DNA of 50,902 nucleotides from an uncultured Mycoplasmatota bacterium (GTDB lineage Bacteria > Bacillota_I > Bacilli_A > RF39 > UBA660): contig CANSFI010000011.1 of the NCBI GenBank assembly GCA_947646095.1, forward strand, positions 1-50,902, written 5' to 3'. Within the stretch, counting starts at the first letter, position 1; each line of letters opens with the position of its first letter. The position numbers and the translations under genes were made by a program. Shown piece after piece: positions 33,241-42,471 of the stretch. Under the pieces are notes generated by a model. It was given only the letters and a program-made list of their open reading frames with translations, was not told the origin of the DNA and did no database searches.

Positions 33241-34139
33241 TTAATTTGAATATTTAAGATGATATTGAACAGGTGATAAATATCCAAAATTCTTTTGAAT
33301 ACGTTCGTTGTTATACCAATGGACGTATTTTTTAATTTCTTCAGTAGCTTGTTTTCTAGTTAACTTATTAAATTGGCAAAGCCATTCATGTTTGAGTTGG
33401 AAAAACCAATTTTCTATAGGACAATTCTCCCAACAATGTCCACTGTGTAACATACTTCTTTTAAATCCTAATTTTTCTGCAAGTTCTACGTATTCATAAG
33501 CAAAATACACAGCACCTTGATCTGTATTCACTATTGCTCCTTTTTGTGGTTTTAAATCTTTATAACTTTCTTTTATTAAATTTATATCATTGTTATTAGA
33601 AGTAGAATGTGATACAATTTCTTTATTGAAGTAATCTTTAATAGTTGATAAATAAAATGTTTCATCACTACATTTTATATAGCTAACATCAGAAGAAAAC
33701 TTTTGACTTGGTTTTTCTGAATTAAAGTTACATTCAATTAGATATTGAGCCTTATTTTCAAGGCTCTTTTCTTTTGCTCTTGAAACCGATAACCCCTTCT
33801 TAGTACGTTTTACTGTTTCTAAATGTAAAATATGTTTATATCTTCTAATTAATTTGTGATTTAAAACTAATTTTAACTTATTTTCTATATGTTTCTTTAA
33901 CCTTATTGTTCCATAAATACCTTTAACATTTTATGCTCTTCTGATATAACGTCAGCAATTTCTTGTTTAAAATTATTAGCAATTGGTTTTCCAATCTTAC
34001 ACCACTTATAATAACTTCTTCTATTCACATTTAAAACATTACATATCCTTAATACAGGATATACAAATCTCAATCTATCAATTATTTGATATCTTTCTAT
34101 TTGTGTTGCTGAGAGTGGATTTCCATCAGAAGAGCATAG
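33241..34139 (-). pseudogene. IS3-family transposase OrfB (broken)
   Basis: DDE transposase (rve integrase core). In two pieces: 34139 to about 33932 encodes NPLSATQIERYQIID and the RSYYKWCKIGKPI region; after a one-base loss in the T run at 33929-33932 (plus strand) the frame continues NVKGIYGTIR to the end. Catalytic residues remain: Asp in SSDVSYIK, Asp in VNTDQGAVYF, Glu in CPIENWFFQLK. Only the last 96 codons follow a start-like GTG. The broken frame makes an active protein unlikely. Confidence 0.85.
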
Positions 34140-34362
34140 GATTTTTTAATATATCAATATCCTCCAATTCTGTCTGATATTTCTTTTTCCCTCGATTACC
34201 AGTTCCTAATCTTCCCTCATTATATTCCTAATTCCATCTACTTACTGTTCCCATACCAGAAATTCCATATTTATTATTCAGATATGAAATAGTAGCTCCA
34301 TTTTTAAATTCTTTTACAATCTTAACTTTTTGTTCTAAAGTCCTTTTTTTATGTTTTTCTAT
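34126..34362 (-). pseudogene. IS3-family OrfA (HTH subunit), dead
   Basis: Encodes EKHKKRTLEQKVKIVKEF and NGATISYLNNKYGISGMGTV, a transposase helix-turn-helix. The presumed ATG is now ATA at 34362, with GGAGG still 9 bases upstream, and an in-frame TAG interrupts it at 34228-34230 (WN*EYNEG). It ends overlapping the start of OrfB, as in frameshift-fused IS3 elements. Confidence 0.75.
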
Positions 34363-34456
34363 GAAAAAATACCTCCTTGATTCTTTCTAAATAAAATTTT
34401 ATCATTCTTTTTATTTAGTGTGAACCTTAAAGGTATTATAATCTAAGTTTATCTTT

Positions 34457-35341
34457 TTATTTGTAGTTATGCATACATATACTATCTATATTAGGTTTTA
34501 TTTGATTATGAAAGTCTAACATTAATATTTTATTTTTATCACATATTTTTTTAGTTTCTCTTATTGTTTCACTCATTTCATGTTTACTTATAAAATTACT
34601 ACGATCTTGAGTAATTATTGAACATAATAAATCTATTACTTCTTTTTTACTCATATGTTCATATCTCATAAGACTCCAAGGTTTAATATGACATTCTCCA
34701 TATGTACCATTTATATATATATCATATAAATTTGCTACTAAAAAATTATCTACTTTATATACAAATAATTGTACTGAATCATATATATAATAATTTCCAT
34801 TATACTTTATTAATAGTGATGCATGATCTCCCATACCATCCATTATTTTAGATCCAAAATATATTTTACCATCTGTAACATAAAAAGATGTTTGGATATC
34901 ATAAACTTCAAATTTAAAATATTTTAGAACTTTATTAAATATCTCTACCATATGTCTACAACAACCATAACCATTAATAACATCTAATCCAAAATAACCA
35001 TCTTTATCTAATATTATATTTTCATCTGCTGTTAATTCAAATTGATTGTTTCTAGAAATATAACCATTTAATATTAATTCTAATAAAATAACATAATAAC
35101 TTGTTGGATTATTTTTTAATCCTAATTCTTTTATAAATTTAGATATTTCTTCTATTATTTTATTATATTCCTTTATTAAATATTTATTATTTATTTCAAA
35201 TTCTTTTTGATTTTTATCGGTAAAAATAAGTACTTCTTTAAACATTTGTGATTCTAAACTTTTTTTATCAAAAAAAAGATAATTATCGATGTTGCCTAAA
35301 AATTTATTGTATCGTTCATATTTTTTATTAGAATCATCCAT
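34457..35341 (-). CDS. Transglutaminase-like cysteine protein, function unknown
   Basis: A 294-residue cytoplasmic-looking protein without signal peptide. The middle holds a papain-like/transglutaminase-type triad pattern: Cys in NGYGCCRHMVEIFNKVLK, His in GMGDHASLLIKYNG, and Asp in YYIYDSVQLF, in the usual order and spacing. The substrate is unknown. N-terminal ~100 residues are helical and charged. Start ATG at 35341 after GGGGG. The gene ends just outside the IS element. Family assignment rests on motif order only. Confidence 0.6.
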   Translation of the reverse strand: MDDSNKKYERYNKFLGNIDNYLFFDKKSLESQMFKEVLIFTDKNQKEFEINNKYLIKEYNKIIEEISKFIKELGLKNNPTSYYVILLELILNGYISRNNQFELTADENIILDKDGYFGLDVINGYGCCRHMVEIFNKVLKYFKFEVYDIQTSFYVTDGKIYFGSKIMDGMGDHASLLIKYNGNYYIYDSVQLFVYKVDNFLVANLYDIYINGTYGECHIKPWSLMRYEHMSKKEVIDLLCSIITQDRSNFISKHEMSETIRETKKICDKNKILMLDFHNQIKPNIDSICMHNYK

Positions 35342-35432
35342 ACTTTAACCCCCAATTAGTTTTATATTATATATCTTTTTTATTAAATGTCAAATTACAA
35401 AAATTAAAATATTTACTTGCATAATAACTTTA

Positions 35433-36344
35433 CTATAAAATTATATATGGATTATCTTTACTTCCATCACCACTTATAATTTTCATTTCTTTTAAAACTA
35501 ATACTGGATATATATCCTTTAATTCATTACTATTCTCTAAATAAATATTACCATCATTATATACATAATAACTATTATCTTTATTATAATTAGATAACCA
35601 CATATTATGTGTTATAAAACTTTTAGAACAAATTAAATTATTATTTTTTATAGTACATTTTTTATTTAAGGTATTTAAATAGTCTTCTAATGATAATATG
35701 CCTATATAATTATTTGTTTTTTTATCGTTTATTTTTTCTATTTTATTATTTATATTTATTTCACTTATATCATAAGATTGTTCTAATAAATTATTCTGAT
35801 TATAGATATTTTTATTTAAAATTTCTAGATAATTATTTTTACTTATATTTTTAATAGGTTTATCTTTTACTATTTTTATTTTATTGCTTTCAAAACTTAA
35901 TATTCTAAAATATTCATTATTAAATAATATATAGTTATTAGCATTACCTTTATAGTAATAAATATTATCTTTTTTTACTAAACCATCTTTTTCTACTATT
36001 GGAATAATAGCATTATTTATTAATTCTAAATCTTGACATTTAGATTTAGAAAGTGCCACTTCATTTAATGATGGTATTTTAACTGAACAATAATCTTTAT
36101 AAGACAGAACTACTGTAACATTTTCTTTATCTATAAAAGCTTTACCTGTTCCTCTAGTTTTTATATTTTTAACTTTTTTATCGATATTAATTTGAGTTAA
36201 TTCTGAATAACTATTTTTTAAGATTTCACTTATTTTTAATGTTTCTTCTTTTAATTTTTTTAAGTTATATTCATTTATTTCTCTTAATAGTATTGGTATA
36301 ATTACTACTAAAGCTACTATAATTATAATTATTTTATTTTTCAT
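35433..36344 (-). CDS. Membrane-anchored protein with DUF6273-like domain
   Basis: A 303-residue protein with one N-terminal hydrophobic helix (about 4-20, IIIIIVALVVIIPILL) that resembles a signal anchor or degenerate pilin start. The outer part has one segment (YILFNNEYFRILSFESNKIK) and the end (YPVLVLKEMKIISGDGSKDNPYIIL) that match DUF6273-type domains, also seen at the end of the large pilin next door. Cys pairs (CSVKIPS and SKCQDLE; CTIKNNNLICS) may form disulfides. Placed 68 bases after the pilin gene on the same strand, but a terminator lies between. Confidence 0.6.
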   Translation of the reverse strand: MKNKIIIIIVALVVIIPILLREINEYNLKKLKEETLKISEILKNSYSELTQINIDKKVKNIKTRGTGKAFIDKENVTVVLSYKDYCSVKIPSLNEVALSKSKCQDLELINNAIIPIVEKDGLVKKDNIYYYKGNANNYILFNNEYFRILSFESNKIKIVKDKPIKNISKNNYLEILNKNIYNQNNLLEQSYDISEININNKIEKINDKKTNNYIGILSLEDYLNTLNKKCTIKNNNLICSKSFITHNMWLSNYNKDNSYYVYNDGNIYLENSNELKDIYPVLVLKEMKIISGDGSKDNPYIIL

Positions 36345-36386
36345 AACACCACCTATTTTATTATACTATTAAGTTAATATAAAAGC

Positions 36387-36414
36387 AAAAACTGATAAAT
36401 TAATATCAGTTTTT
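36387..36414 (-). terminator. Intrinsic terminator after the pilin-adhesin gene
   Basis: AAAAACTGATA and TATCAGTTTTT form a perfect 11-bp stem with a 6-base loop; the T-rich side points downstream on the minus strand. Confidence 0.75.
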
Positions 36415-39400
36415 ATTTTTTAGGTACTTTAATTACTGGTCTAATACCACCCTTCGAAGGTGCAGTTGTAAAATCAAGACGTCCAGTATAATACATAACT
36501 AATGCATTTTGATTGCCTTCCATTGAAGCACTAGCAGATAACCAATAATATCTTTGTGATGAATCCAAATTATCATATAAATATGTTGAACAACTATTTG
36601 AACTCTTTGTACATCCTAATGTATTTGCCTCTGCATAAGTTAACATTCTTGCTCTGACATTTGTCCTTTTAATTGGTTGATATAATATTTTTCCCTGATA
36701 TGGATCTGCTTCATCGACTAATGTATAATCATATGCTTTTATATTGGTCCAATTACTCGTTCTACTTTCTAATTCTTTTAAAGCTGTCCTTGGTCCTACA
36801 TCTGCATAATAATGATTACTATCCCAATTTGTTCCACCAGCTTCCACATAATCTGGATACACGATCCAGTAAACATCTTGATTTCCTAGATTTCTATCCA
36901 TTATTAATTTTAATTCACTTCCTGTATCATTTATTACATAGAAATTATAATTTTCACTACTATTTACCTGAACATTAACTAATGTTCCATTTGAACATGT
37001 ACCAGTATTTATACAGTTATTTTGCGATTTCAATATACCATTTGCGTATCCTGAAACTTTAACTGTTACTTCTTTTGTTATATTAGATCCATCTGTAGTA
37101 GTTGCTTTTATCTTTGTAGTTCCAGCTTTTACTCCAGTTATTACTCCATTAGATACTGTTGCTATAGTAGTGTTATCACTAGTCCATTTAAGTGTTTTAT
37201 TGTAAGCAGTAGAAGGTGATACTGTTGCTGTTATATTTATTGTATCAGTTGGATATAATTCTACACTTGTTTTATCTAGTGAAATTGATGTTACAGATTG
37301 CCTTACTGTTGCTGAATATATTTTACTTGCTGCATTATTGTTTGTAGAAGAGGCTACATTTACTGTTATAGTAGATGTTCCACTTGCTACTCCATTTACT
37401 GTTACTGTTGTTCCACTTATAGAACAGGTTGCTACTGAAGTATTACTACTTGTACAACTTAATGTTCCTGTTGAATTACTTGCTGTAAATGTTATAGATT
37501 TTCCTGTATATACTATTCCTGATGTTGCTGATAAACTTACACTTCCATTTGCTTTATTAATTACAATATTTTTACTTCCTGTTACTGTTTTATATCCTTC
37601 TTTGGTTACTTGATAATATACTGTATATGTTCCTGTATTAGTGTATGTTGGACTACTTGTTAAATTATATGTTCCTTCACTTGTTCCATATTTTATTGTT
37701 GCTCCACTACTTGTGACAATTATTCCATGGGATGCTCCATCATATGTTCCTGTATAACCGTTTGCTGTTACACTTAAGATACCTTGTTCAGTAGTTGCTA
37801 CATAAGATGCTTGAGCTTCTTTATAATTTGTTGTAGCTGTTGATTTAATTGTTAGTGTTGCTGAGCCTTCTTTTGTTTTTGGTGTTACTGTTACTGTTGT
37901 TCCACTTATAGAACAAGTTGCTACACTTTCATCACTACTTGTACAACTTAATGTTCCTCCACTTTTATTTTCTGTTATTTTAAATGTTCCACTAGTTGGA
38001 TATGTATAACTTCCACTTGTTTCTGATAAAGTTACTTTTCCATCTGCTTTAGAAATTGTTACTGTTTTATTTCCCTTTATTGTTTTATATCCTTCTTTTG
38101 TTATTTGATAATATACTGTATATGTTCCAGCATTAGTGTATGTTGGACTACTATCTAAATTATATGTTCCTTCTACTGTTCCATATTTGATAGTCGCTCC
38201 ACTACTTAATACACTTATTCCATGTGATGAACCATCATATACTCCTGTATATCCATTCGCTGTTACACTTAATAGGCCTTGAGTAGTCATTGCTACATAT
38301 GATACTTGAGCTTCTTTATAATTGTTATTTCCTTGTGAGGTTATGGTTAATATAGCTGAGCCTTCTTTAGTTCCTGGGGTTACTGTTACTGTATTATTAT
38401 TTATTGAACAGGTTGCTACACTATTATCACTACTTGTACAATTTAATGTTCCATTACTTTTATTTTCTGTTATAGTAAATGTTCCACTTGTTGGATATGT
38501 ATAGTTCCCACTTGTCTCTGATAATATTATATTTCCTTCCGCCTTAGTAATTATAACATCCTTACTTGATGTAACTGTTTTATATCCTTCTTTACTTACT
38601 TGATAATATACTGTATATGTTCCTACATCTGCATATGTTGGACTTTCATTTAAATCATATGTTCCTGTTTTAGTTCCATATTTAATTGTTGTTCCTTCAC
38701 TTACTACTGTTATTCCATGAGGTTGTCCATCATATACTCCTTCATATCCATTCGCTGTTACACTAAATAAACTTTCTGCTGTAATTACTACATGTGAAGC
38801 TGTTGCTTCTGTATAACTACTTGTTTCAGAAGATTTTATTATAAGTGTTGTTGTTCCTTCTTTATTTTTTGGTGTTACTGTTACTATATTCCCACTTATT
38901 GAACATTCTGCTATAGTCTCATCACTTGATTTACAACTTAAGCTTCCTCCACTTATATTTTCTACTACTTCAAATGTTCCATTATTTGGATATTTATAAT
39001 TCCCACTATTACTTGATAGTTTGATGCTTCCTTGTTTTTTTATATTATCTTTATTACAACCACTAGTCTCTGCTTTTGCTTTACTATTTTGATAATTTAC
39101 TGTGTAATTATTTACACAGAATGTTCCACTTTCTACATTTCCATTTTTTAATGTATATAATCCTCCTGTTGGCGATGATCCCTTCATTTCTACTTTTATA
39201 TCATCTAAGGTATAATCATTTCCATCTTTATATACTTTATTTTCTAAATTTGATAAGGCTATTTCATTTTCTACTGCTTTTATATAATTATAGGTCGAAT
39301 CTTCTGCAGCTCCTTTTCTCACCTTTTCTATTATATTCATAATGACTGGTACTGTAATCAAAGCTATGATGGCAAGTATTATTATAACTGCTAAAAGTTC

Positions 39401-39427
39401 TATTAATGTAAATCCTTTTTTCTTCAT
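36413..39427 (-). CDS. Giant type IV pilin-like adhesin with MBG-type repeats and a Big_2 domain
   Basis: A 1004-residue surface protein. Residues 1-35 are a class III signal/methylation site and helix of type IV pilins (KKKGFTLIELLAVIIILAII, cleavage expected at G-F). A pilin-like head follows (about 36-125, CVNN and SGC Cys pair). Then three near-identical 164-residue repeats (133-296, 297-460, 461-624), each an Ig-like half with CTSSD..ATCSISG and an MBG-like half with VTANGYTGVYDGS..HGI and YTVYYQVTKEGYKT. A partial fourth copy, a Big_2 domain (about 711-793) and a C-terminal DUF6273/FGE-like domain (about 800-1004) complete it. Start follows GGGAG. No pilus assembly gene is in the window. 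Confidence 0.85.
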   Translation of the reverse strand: MKKKGFTLIELLAVIIILAIIALITVPVIMNIIEKVRKGAAEDSTYNYIKAVENEIALSNLENKVYKDGNDYTLDDIKVEMKGSSPTGGLYTLKNGNVESGTFCVNNYTVNYQNSKAKAETSGCNKDNIKKQGSIKLSSNSGNYKYPNNGTFEVVENISGGSLSCKSSDETIAECSISGNIVTVTPKNKEGTTTLIIKSSETSSYTEATASHVVITAESLFSVTANGYEGVYDGQPHGITVVSEGTTIKYGTKTGTYDLNESPTYADVGTYTVYYQVSKEGYKTVTSSKDVIITKAEGNIILSETSGNYTYPTSGTFTITENKSNGTLNCTSSDNSVATCSINNNTVTVTPGTKEGSAILTITSQGNNNYKEAQVSYVAMTTQGLLSVTANGYTGVYDGSSHGISVLSSGATIKYGTVEGTYNLDSSPTYTNAGTYTVYYQITKEGYKTIKGNKTVTISKADGKVTLSETSGSYTYPTSGTFKITENKSGGTLSCTSSDESVATCSISGTTVTVTPKTKEGSATLTIKSTATTNYKEAQASYVATTEQGILSVTANGYTGTYDGASHGIIVTSSGATIKYGTSEGTYNLTSSPTYTNTGTYTVYYQVTKEGYKTVTGSKNIVINKANGSVSLSATSGIVYTGKSITFTASNSTGTLSCTSSNTSVATCSISGTTVTVNGVASGTSTITVNVASSTNNNAASKIYSATVRQSVTSISLDKTSVELYPTDTINITATVSPSTAYNKTLKWTSDNTTIATVSNGVITGVKAGTTKIKATTTDGSNITKEVTVKVSGYANGILKSQNNCINTGTCSNGTLVNVQVNSSENYNFYVINDTGSELKLIMDRNLGNQDVYWIVYPDYVEAGGTNWDSNHYYADVGPRTALKELESRTSNWTNIKAYDYTLVDEADPYQGKILYQPIKRTNVRARMLTYAEANTLGCTKSSNSCSTYLYDNLDSSQRYYWLSASASMEGNQNALVMYYTGRLDFTTAPSKGGIRPVIKVPKK
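37556..39031 (-). repeat. Three 492-bp tandem coding repeats in the pilin-adhesin
   Basis: Period is 164 codons. Copies 2 and 3 are closer to each other than to copy 1, judged by eye from the encoded residues. Such arrays can gain or lose copies by recombination. Confidence 0.85.
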
Positions 39428-39442
39428 TATTTCACTCCCTTC

Positions 39443-39476
39443 TAAATAAAATACTGAATTATCAGTACTTTATTTT
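39443..39476 (-). terminator. Hairpin between the small lipoprotein and the pilin gene
   Basis: AAATAAAGTACTGA and TCAGTATTTTATTT on the minus strand pair over most of their length and end in T-rich sequence, 7 bases after the lipoprotein stop. It probably separates the pilin from the upstream gene, fully or partly. Confidence 0.6.
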
Positions 39477-39841
39477 ACAATACTATATTCGATCATAGCT
39501 GCTTTAGATAAATCTATATCTGTTTTTGTTTCTATTGTTAATGTAGAACCTACTTCTACTTTTTCTTTTACTTCATCTATTATTTCTTTGATTAGTTTTC
39601 CATTTTCATCCATTATTTTCATTGAAAATTTTGATCCATTGTATACTGAGTTTGTATTATTTATGATTGTTGTTTTTATTACTTTATCTTTTACTCCTAC
39701 ATTTACAAATTCTAATCCTTCAAAGTCCTGATTTTCTACTACATCTGGTTCGTTTATTTGAACTGGTTCTTTTTCTTTTTTACTGCATCCACATCCTGTT
39801 ACTAATCCTACTACTAATATTATTATTATTATTTTTTTCAT
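39470..39841 (-). CDS. Small lipoprotein, probably FxLYD-like domain
   Basis: A 123-residue lipoprotein: hydrophobic N-terminus, lipobox VTGC followed by GCSKKEKE, then an acidic linker and one beta-sandwich-like domain (about residues 40-123; KTTIINNTNSVYNGSKFSMKI, MDENGKLI, VGSTLTIETKTD). The order of strands resembles FxLYD domains of extracytoplasmic proteins, a moderate match. Start ATG at 39841 follows AAGGAAGG. Directly upstream of the pilin-adhesin on the same strand, so it may belong to the same surface system. Confidence 0.65.
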   Translation of the reverse strand: MKKIIIIILVVGLVTGCGCSKKEKEPVQINEPDVVENQDFEGLEFVNVGVKDKVIKTTIINNTNSVYNGSKFSMKIMDENGKLIKEIIDEVKEKVEVGSTLTIETKTDIDLSKAAMIEYSIVK

Positions 39842-39939
39842 TTAAATACCTTCCTTCTACTATATTAATTTTATCACATAAATTTATCCTTAACAATAAT
39901 TATACATAATTTTTAGTTAATAATTATTTTATAATATAA

Positions 39940-39972
39940 AAAGTAAATAAACATAAAATATTTATTTACTTT
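39940..39972 (-). terminator. Intrinsic terminator after ftsX
   Basis: AAAGTAAATAAA and TTTATTTACTTT form a perfect 12-bp stem with a 9-base loop, followed by T residues. Confidence 0.85.
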
Positions 39973-39977
39973 ATAAA

Positions 39978-40877
39978 CTATATTTTTAAGTATTTTTTTA
40001 CTGCTCTCCAAGAACCAAACATACCTACTAATATACCTATTACTAATAATACTAGTGATACATAAAATATAAAAGGTTCTGGTTTTAATAATTTTATAAA
40101 TGGGGAAAATAATTGTCCATCAAAGTTATTATAGAGTGCTGAATAACCATAAGTAGTAATTATAATTGGGATAATTGCTCCAAGTATTCCTAAAATAAGC
40201 CCCTCAACCATAAATGGTATTTTAATATTAATATTAGATGCCCCTACTAAACGCATTATTTCTATTTCTCTTTTACGTGAAAAAATTGTTATTTTAATTG
40301 TGTTAGCTATTAAGAAAGCAGTTACTACTATTAATGCTATTACTATACCTATACTTACTTTTTTAACAATTTCAAATACAGAAACTAATTGTTCTACCAT
40401 TCCTTCTCCATATTTAACTGTACCAACATGATCTAATTTTTTTATTTTTTTAGCAACATCTCCTATTTGTTCAATGTTTTTAACTTTTACTTGAAAAGTT
40501 GATTGTAATGGAGAGGCTTCATCATCCCAAGATGACATTATATTGTTAAATACATCTGATGATTCCATCATTTCTTTAGCTATTTCCCCTTTAGATTGAT
40601 ATGTATATGTATCAACACCTTCTATTTTTTTTATTAAGTCTTCAACATCATCTTTTTCTTCAGGAGTTATATTAGTATCTAAAAATACTACTATAGTTAC
40701 ATCTTTTTCTACATTTTCTGCAAAATTATTAACATTATAGGAAAGAATAATTGATATTGATACTACAATTAGGGTTATTGTTATACATGAAATAGAAGCT
40801 AAAGAAAGAGAGAAATTTCTAAAAACACTTTTAAATGAATCTCTTATATTTCTACTAATTATTCTTAATGCCTTCAT
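39978..40877 (-). CDS. ftsX: Cell division ABC permease FtsX
   Basis: Membrane partner of FtsE that activates cell-wall hydrolases at the cell surface. The 299 residues show one N-terminal helix, a large outer loop (about 50-170, with KGEIAKEMMESSDVF) and three C-terminal helices with SRKREIEIMRLVGASNINI, the FtsX signature, and the MFGSWRAVKKYLKI end. An ATG at 40898 is possible, but AAAGGA precedes the ATG at 40877 (MKALRIIS) and is chosen. It overlaps ftsE by 23 bases. Confidence 0.95.
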   Translation of the reverse strand: MKALRIISRNIRDSFKSVFRNFSLSLASISCITITLIVVSISIILSYNVNNFAENVEKDVTIVVFLDTNITPEEKDDVEDLIKKIEGVDTYTYQSKGEIAKEMMESSDVFNNIMSSWDDEASPLQSTFQVKVKNIEQIGDVAKKIKKLDHVGTVKYGEGMVEQLVSVFEIVKKVSIGIVIALIVVTAFLIANTIKITIFSRKREIEIMRLVGASNINIKIPFMVEGLILGILGAIIPIIITTYGYSALYNNFDGQLFSPFIKLLKPEPFIFYVSLVLLVIGILVGMFGSWRAVKKYLKI

Positions 40878-41559
40878 GTTTATATGTTCCTTTCTCATAA
40901 TCTTTTAAAATACGTCCTGAGTCTAATAAAATTGTTCTTTTCTTTAATTTATCAACTATTTCTCTATCGTGTGTAACCATAATTATAGTTGTTCCTAGTT
41001 TATTAATTTCTTCTAAAACATTCATGATTTCCATACTAGTATTTTCATCTAAATTTCCAGTTGGTTCATCACATATTAGAAGTTTTGGACCATTTACAAT
41101 TGCTCTTGCGATTGCAACTCTTTGCTGTTCCCCTCCTGATAATTGAGTAGGATAATGTTTAGCTTTATTTTTAAGACCTACTAAATCTAATACTTTAATA
41201 ACTTTAGAATATATTTCATTTTTAGGAAGTCCAAATATTTCTAGTGCAAAGGCAACATTTTCATATACTGTTAATTTAGGTAAAAGCTTGAAATCTTGAA
41301 AAACTACTCCTATTTGTCTTCTTAATTTATATACTTTGTTATTTCTTAATTTAACAACATTTTTACCACCAATAACAATACTTCCCTTATCAGGTTTTTC
41401 TTCACGATATAACATTTTTATTAAAGTTGATTTTCCACATCCTGTTGATCCTATAACAAAGACAAAGTCTCCTTTTTTAATATCTAAATTAAGATCATAA
41501 AGAGCTGTTACGCCATTTTTATATGTTTTTTTAACACCTCTTATTTGTATTAAATCCAT
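40855..41559 (-). CDS. ftsE: Cell division ATP-binding protein FtsE
   Basis: ATPase of the FtsEX complex. The 234 residues have Walker A GSTGCGKSTL, Q-loop VFQDFKLLP, signature QLSGGEQQRVAIARA, Walker B KLLICDEPTGNLD and the His switch VTHDRE, at the FtsE spacing. Its C-terminus is extended past usual E. coli FtsE (about 222) by a short tail. Start ATG at 41559 follows GAGGTGG. Part of prfB-yitT-ftsE-ftsX, on the minus strand. Confidence 0.96.
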   Translation of the reverse strand: MDLIQIRGVKKTYKNGVTALYDLNLDIKKGDFVFVIGSTGCGKSTLIKMLYREEKPDKGSIVIGGKNVVKLRNNKVYKLRRQIGVVFQDFKLLPKLTVYENVAFALEIFGLPKNEIYSKVIKVLDLVGLKNKAKHYPTQLSGGEQQRVAIARAIVNGPKLLICDEPTGNLDENTSMEIMNVLEEINKLGTTIIMVTHDREIVDKLKKRTILLDSGRILKDYEKGTYKHEGIKNN

Positions 41560-41573
41560 ATTACCACCTCTAT

Positions 41574-42467
41574 CTACAAACTCTCGTTATTAATAACTCC
41601 TCCAGATACTTCATAAGCATCTGTTACTAAGAAGAATGCTTTTGAGTCTATTTTTTTAATTCCTTCTTTTACTTTAAAATATTCTTTTGTTGGTATAATA
41701 CACATAATCATTTTCTGCATATTTCCAGTAAATCCTCCACGAGTTTCTAATACTGTCACACCATGACTTAAATGTTCTAAAATATATTTTTTTACTGCTG
41801 TTTCATGTTCTGTAATAATATAAAAAGCTTTTGATTGAGAAATACCTAAAATTACTTTATCTGTCATTATACTAATTACGTAAATTGAAACTACTGAATA
41901 TAGAAATTTTTGCCATCCAAAGAAAAACAAACTTGTAAATATTATTAAGCCATCTGTAAAAAACATAGCATTTCCAATTGACATTTTAAAGTATTTAGAA
42001 ACTATTTGATTTAAAATGTCAGTTCCTCCTGTTGTAAATCCAGATTTAAATATAAGTCCTATTCCAAATCCTGAAACTGCTGCTCCAAAGATTGCTATTA
42101 AAAAGGGCTCTGTATTACCTAAATCTACTAAGGGAATTACCCATTCTGTTAGTTTTACAAATAATGGATAAATAAGTGAACCTACTACCGAATTAGCTGT
42201 TTTTTCTTTTCCCATTAATATATAGCTTAAAATTAATAAAATAAGCGAACCAATTAATATAACAAGTGATGGATCTATTCCATATAGTTTTTTTAATATA
42301 ACTGCTAATCCACTAATTCCATAAACAATGTCATTAGGTAAAAGTAAAACATTAAATGCAATAGCGACTATAAGTATTCCTACTAAAAAAGAAGCATATC
42401 TTTGTAATTTATCTTGTTTATATATTTCTTTTATTATATCTATTTTTTCTTTATGAAATAATCCCAC
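41574..42467 (-). CDS. YitT family membrane protein (DUF161/DUF2179)
   Basis: A 297-residue membrane protein: five to six helices (about residues 25-210) with GISGLAVILKKLYG and GFTTGGTDILNQIVSKYF typical of YitT/DUF161, then a cytoplasmic DUF2179 domain (about 215-290; VTVLETRGGFTGNMQKMIMCIIPTKEYFKVKEGIKKID). The transported substrate is unknown. Starts at GTG 42467 just after the prfB stop, with AAAGG overlapping the prfB end, so it is co-translated with prfB. Confidence 0.9.
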   Translation of the reverse strand: MGLFHKEKIDIIKEIYKQDKLQRYASFLVGILIVAIAFNVLLLPNDIVYGISGLAVILKKLYGIDPSLVILIGSLILLILSYILMGKEKTANSVVGSLIYPLFVKLTEWVIPLVDLGNTEPFLIAIFGAAVSGFGIGLIFKSGFTTGGTDILNQIVSKYFKMSIGNAMFFTDGLIIFTSLFFFGWQKFLYSVVSIYVISIMTDKVILGISQSKAFYIITEHETAVKKYILEHLSHGVTVLETRGGFTGNMQKMIMCIIPTKEYFKVKEGIKKIDSKAFFLVTDAYEVSGGVINNESL

Positions 42468-42471
42468 AATA

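Larger units (their letters stand above)
33207..34435 (-). mobile_element. Degenerate IS3-family insertion element
   Basis: About 1.23 kb with imperfect terminal inverted repeats of ~28 bases: left TACCTGTCAAGTACTCACTA then AATAAAAA, right (read inward) TACCTTTAAGGTTCACACTA then AATAAAAA. Between them lie relics of an OrfA/OrfB pair, both on the minus strand. The exact ends and target duplication are unclear. The element sits between divIC and the transglutaminase-like gene. It cannot move itself now: start codon lost, an in-frame stop and a frameshift. Confidence 0.85.

Noticed and set aside
37338-38504. Plus-strand open frames opposite the pilin repeats
   Set aside because: Shadows of the repetitive minus-strand coding sequence; the reported gene has strong domain evidence.
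37556-39031. Possible CRISPR array
   Set aside because: The repeats are 492 bp, coding, and lack short repeat-spacer pattern.
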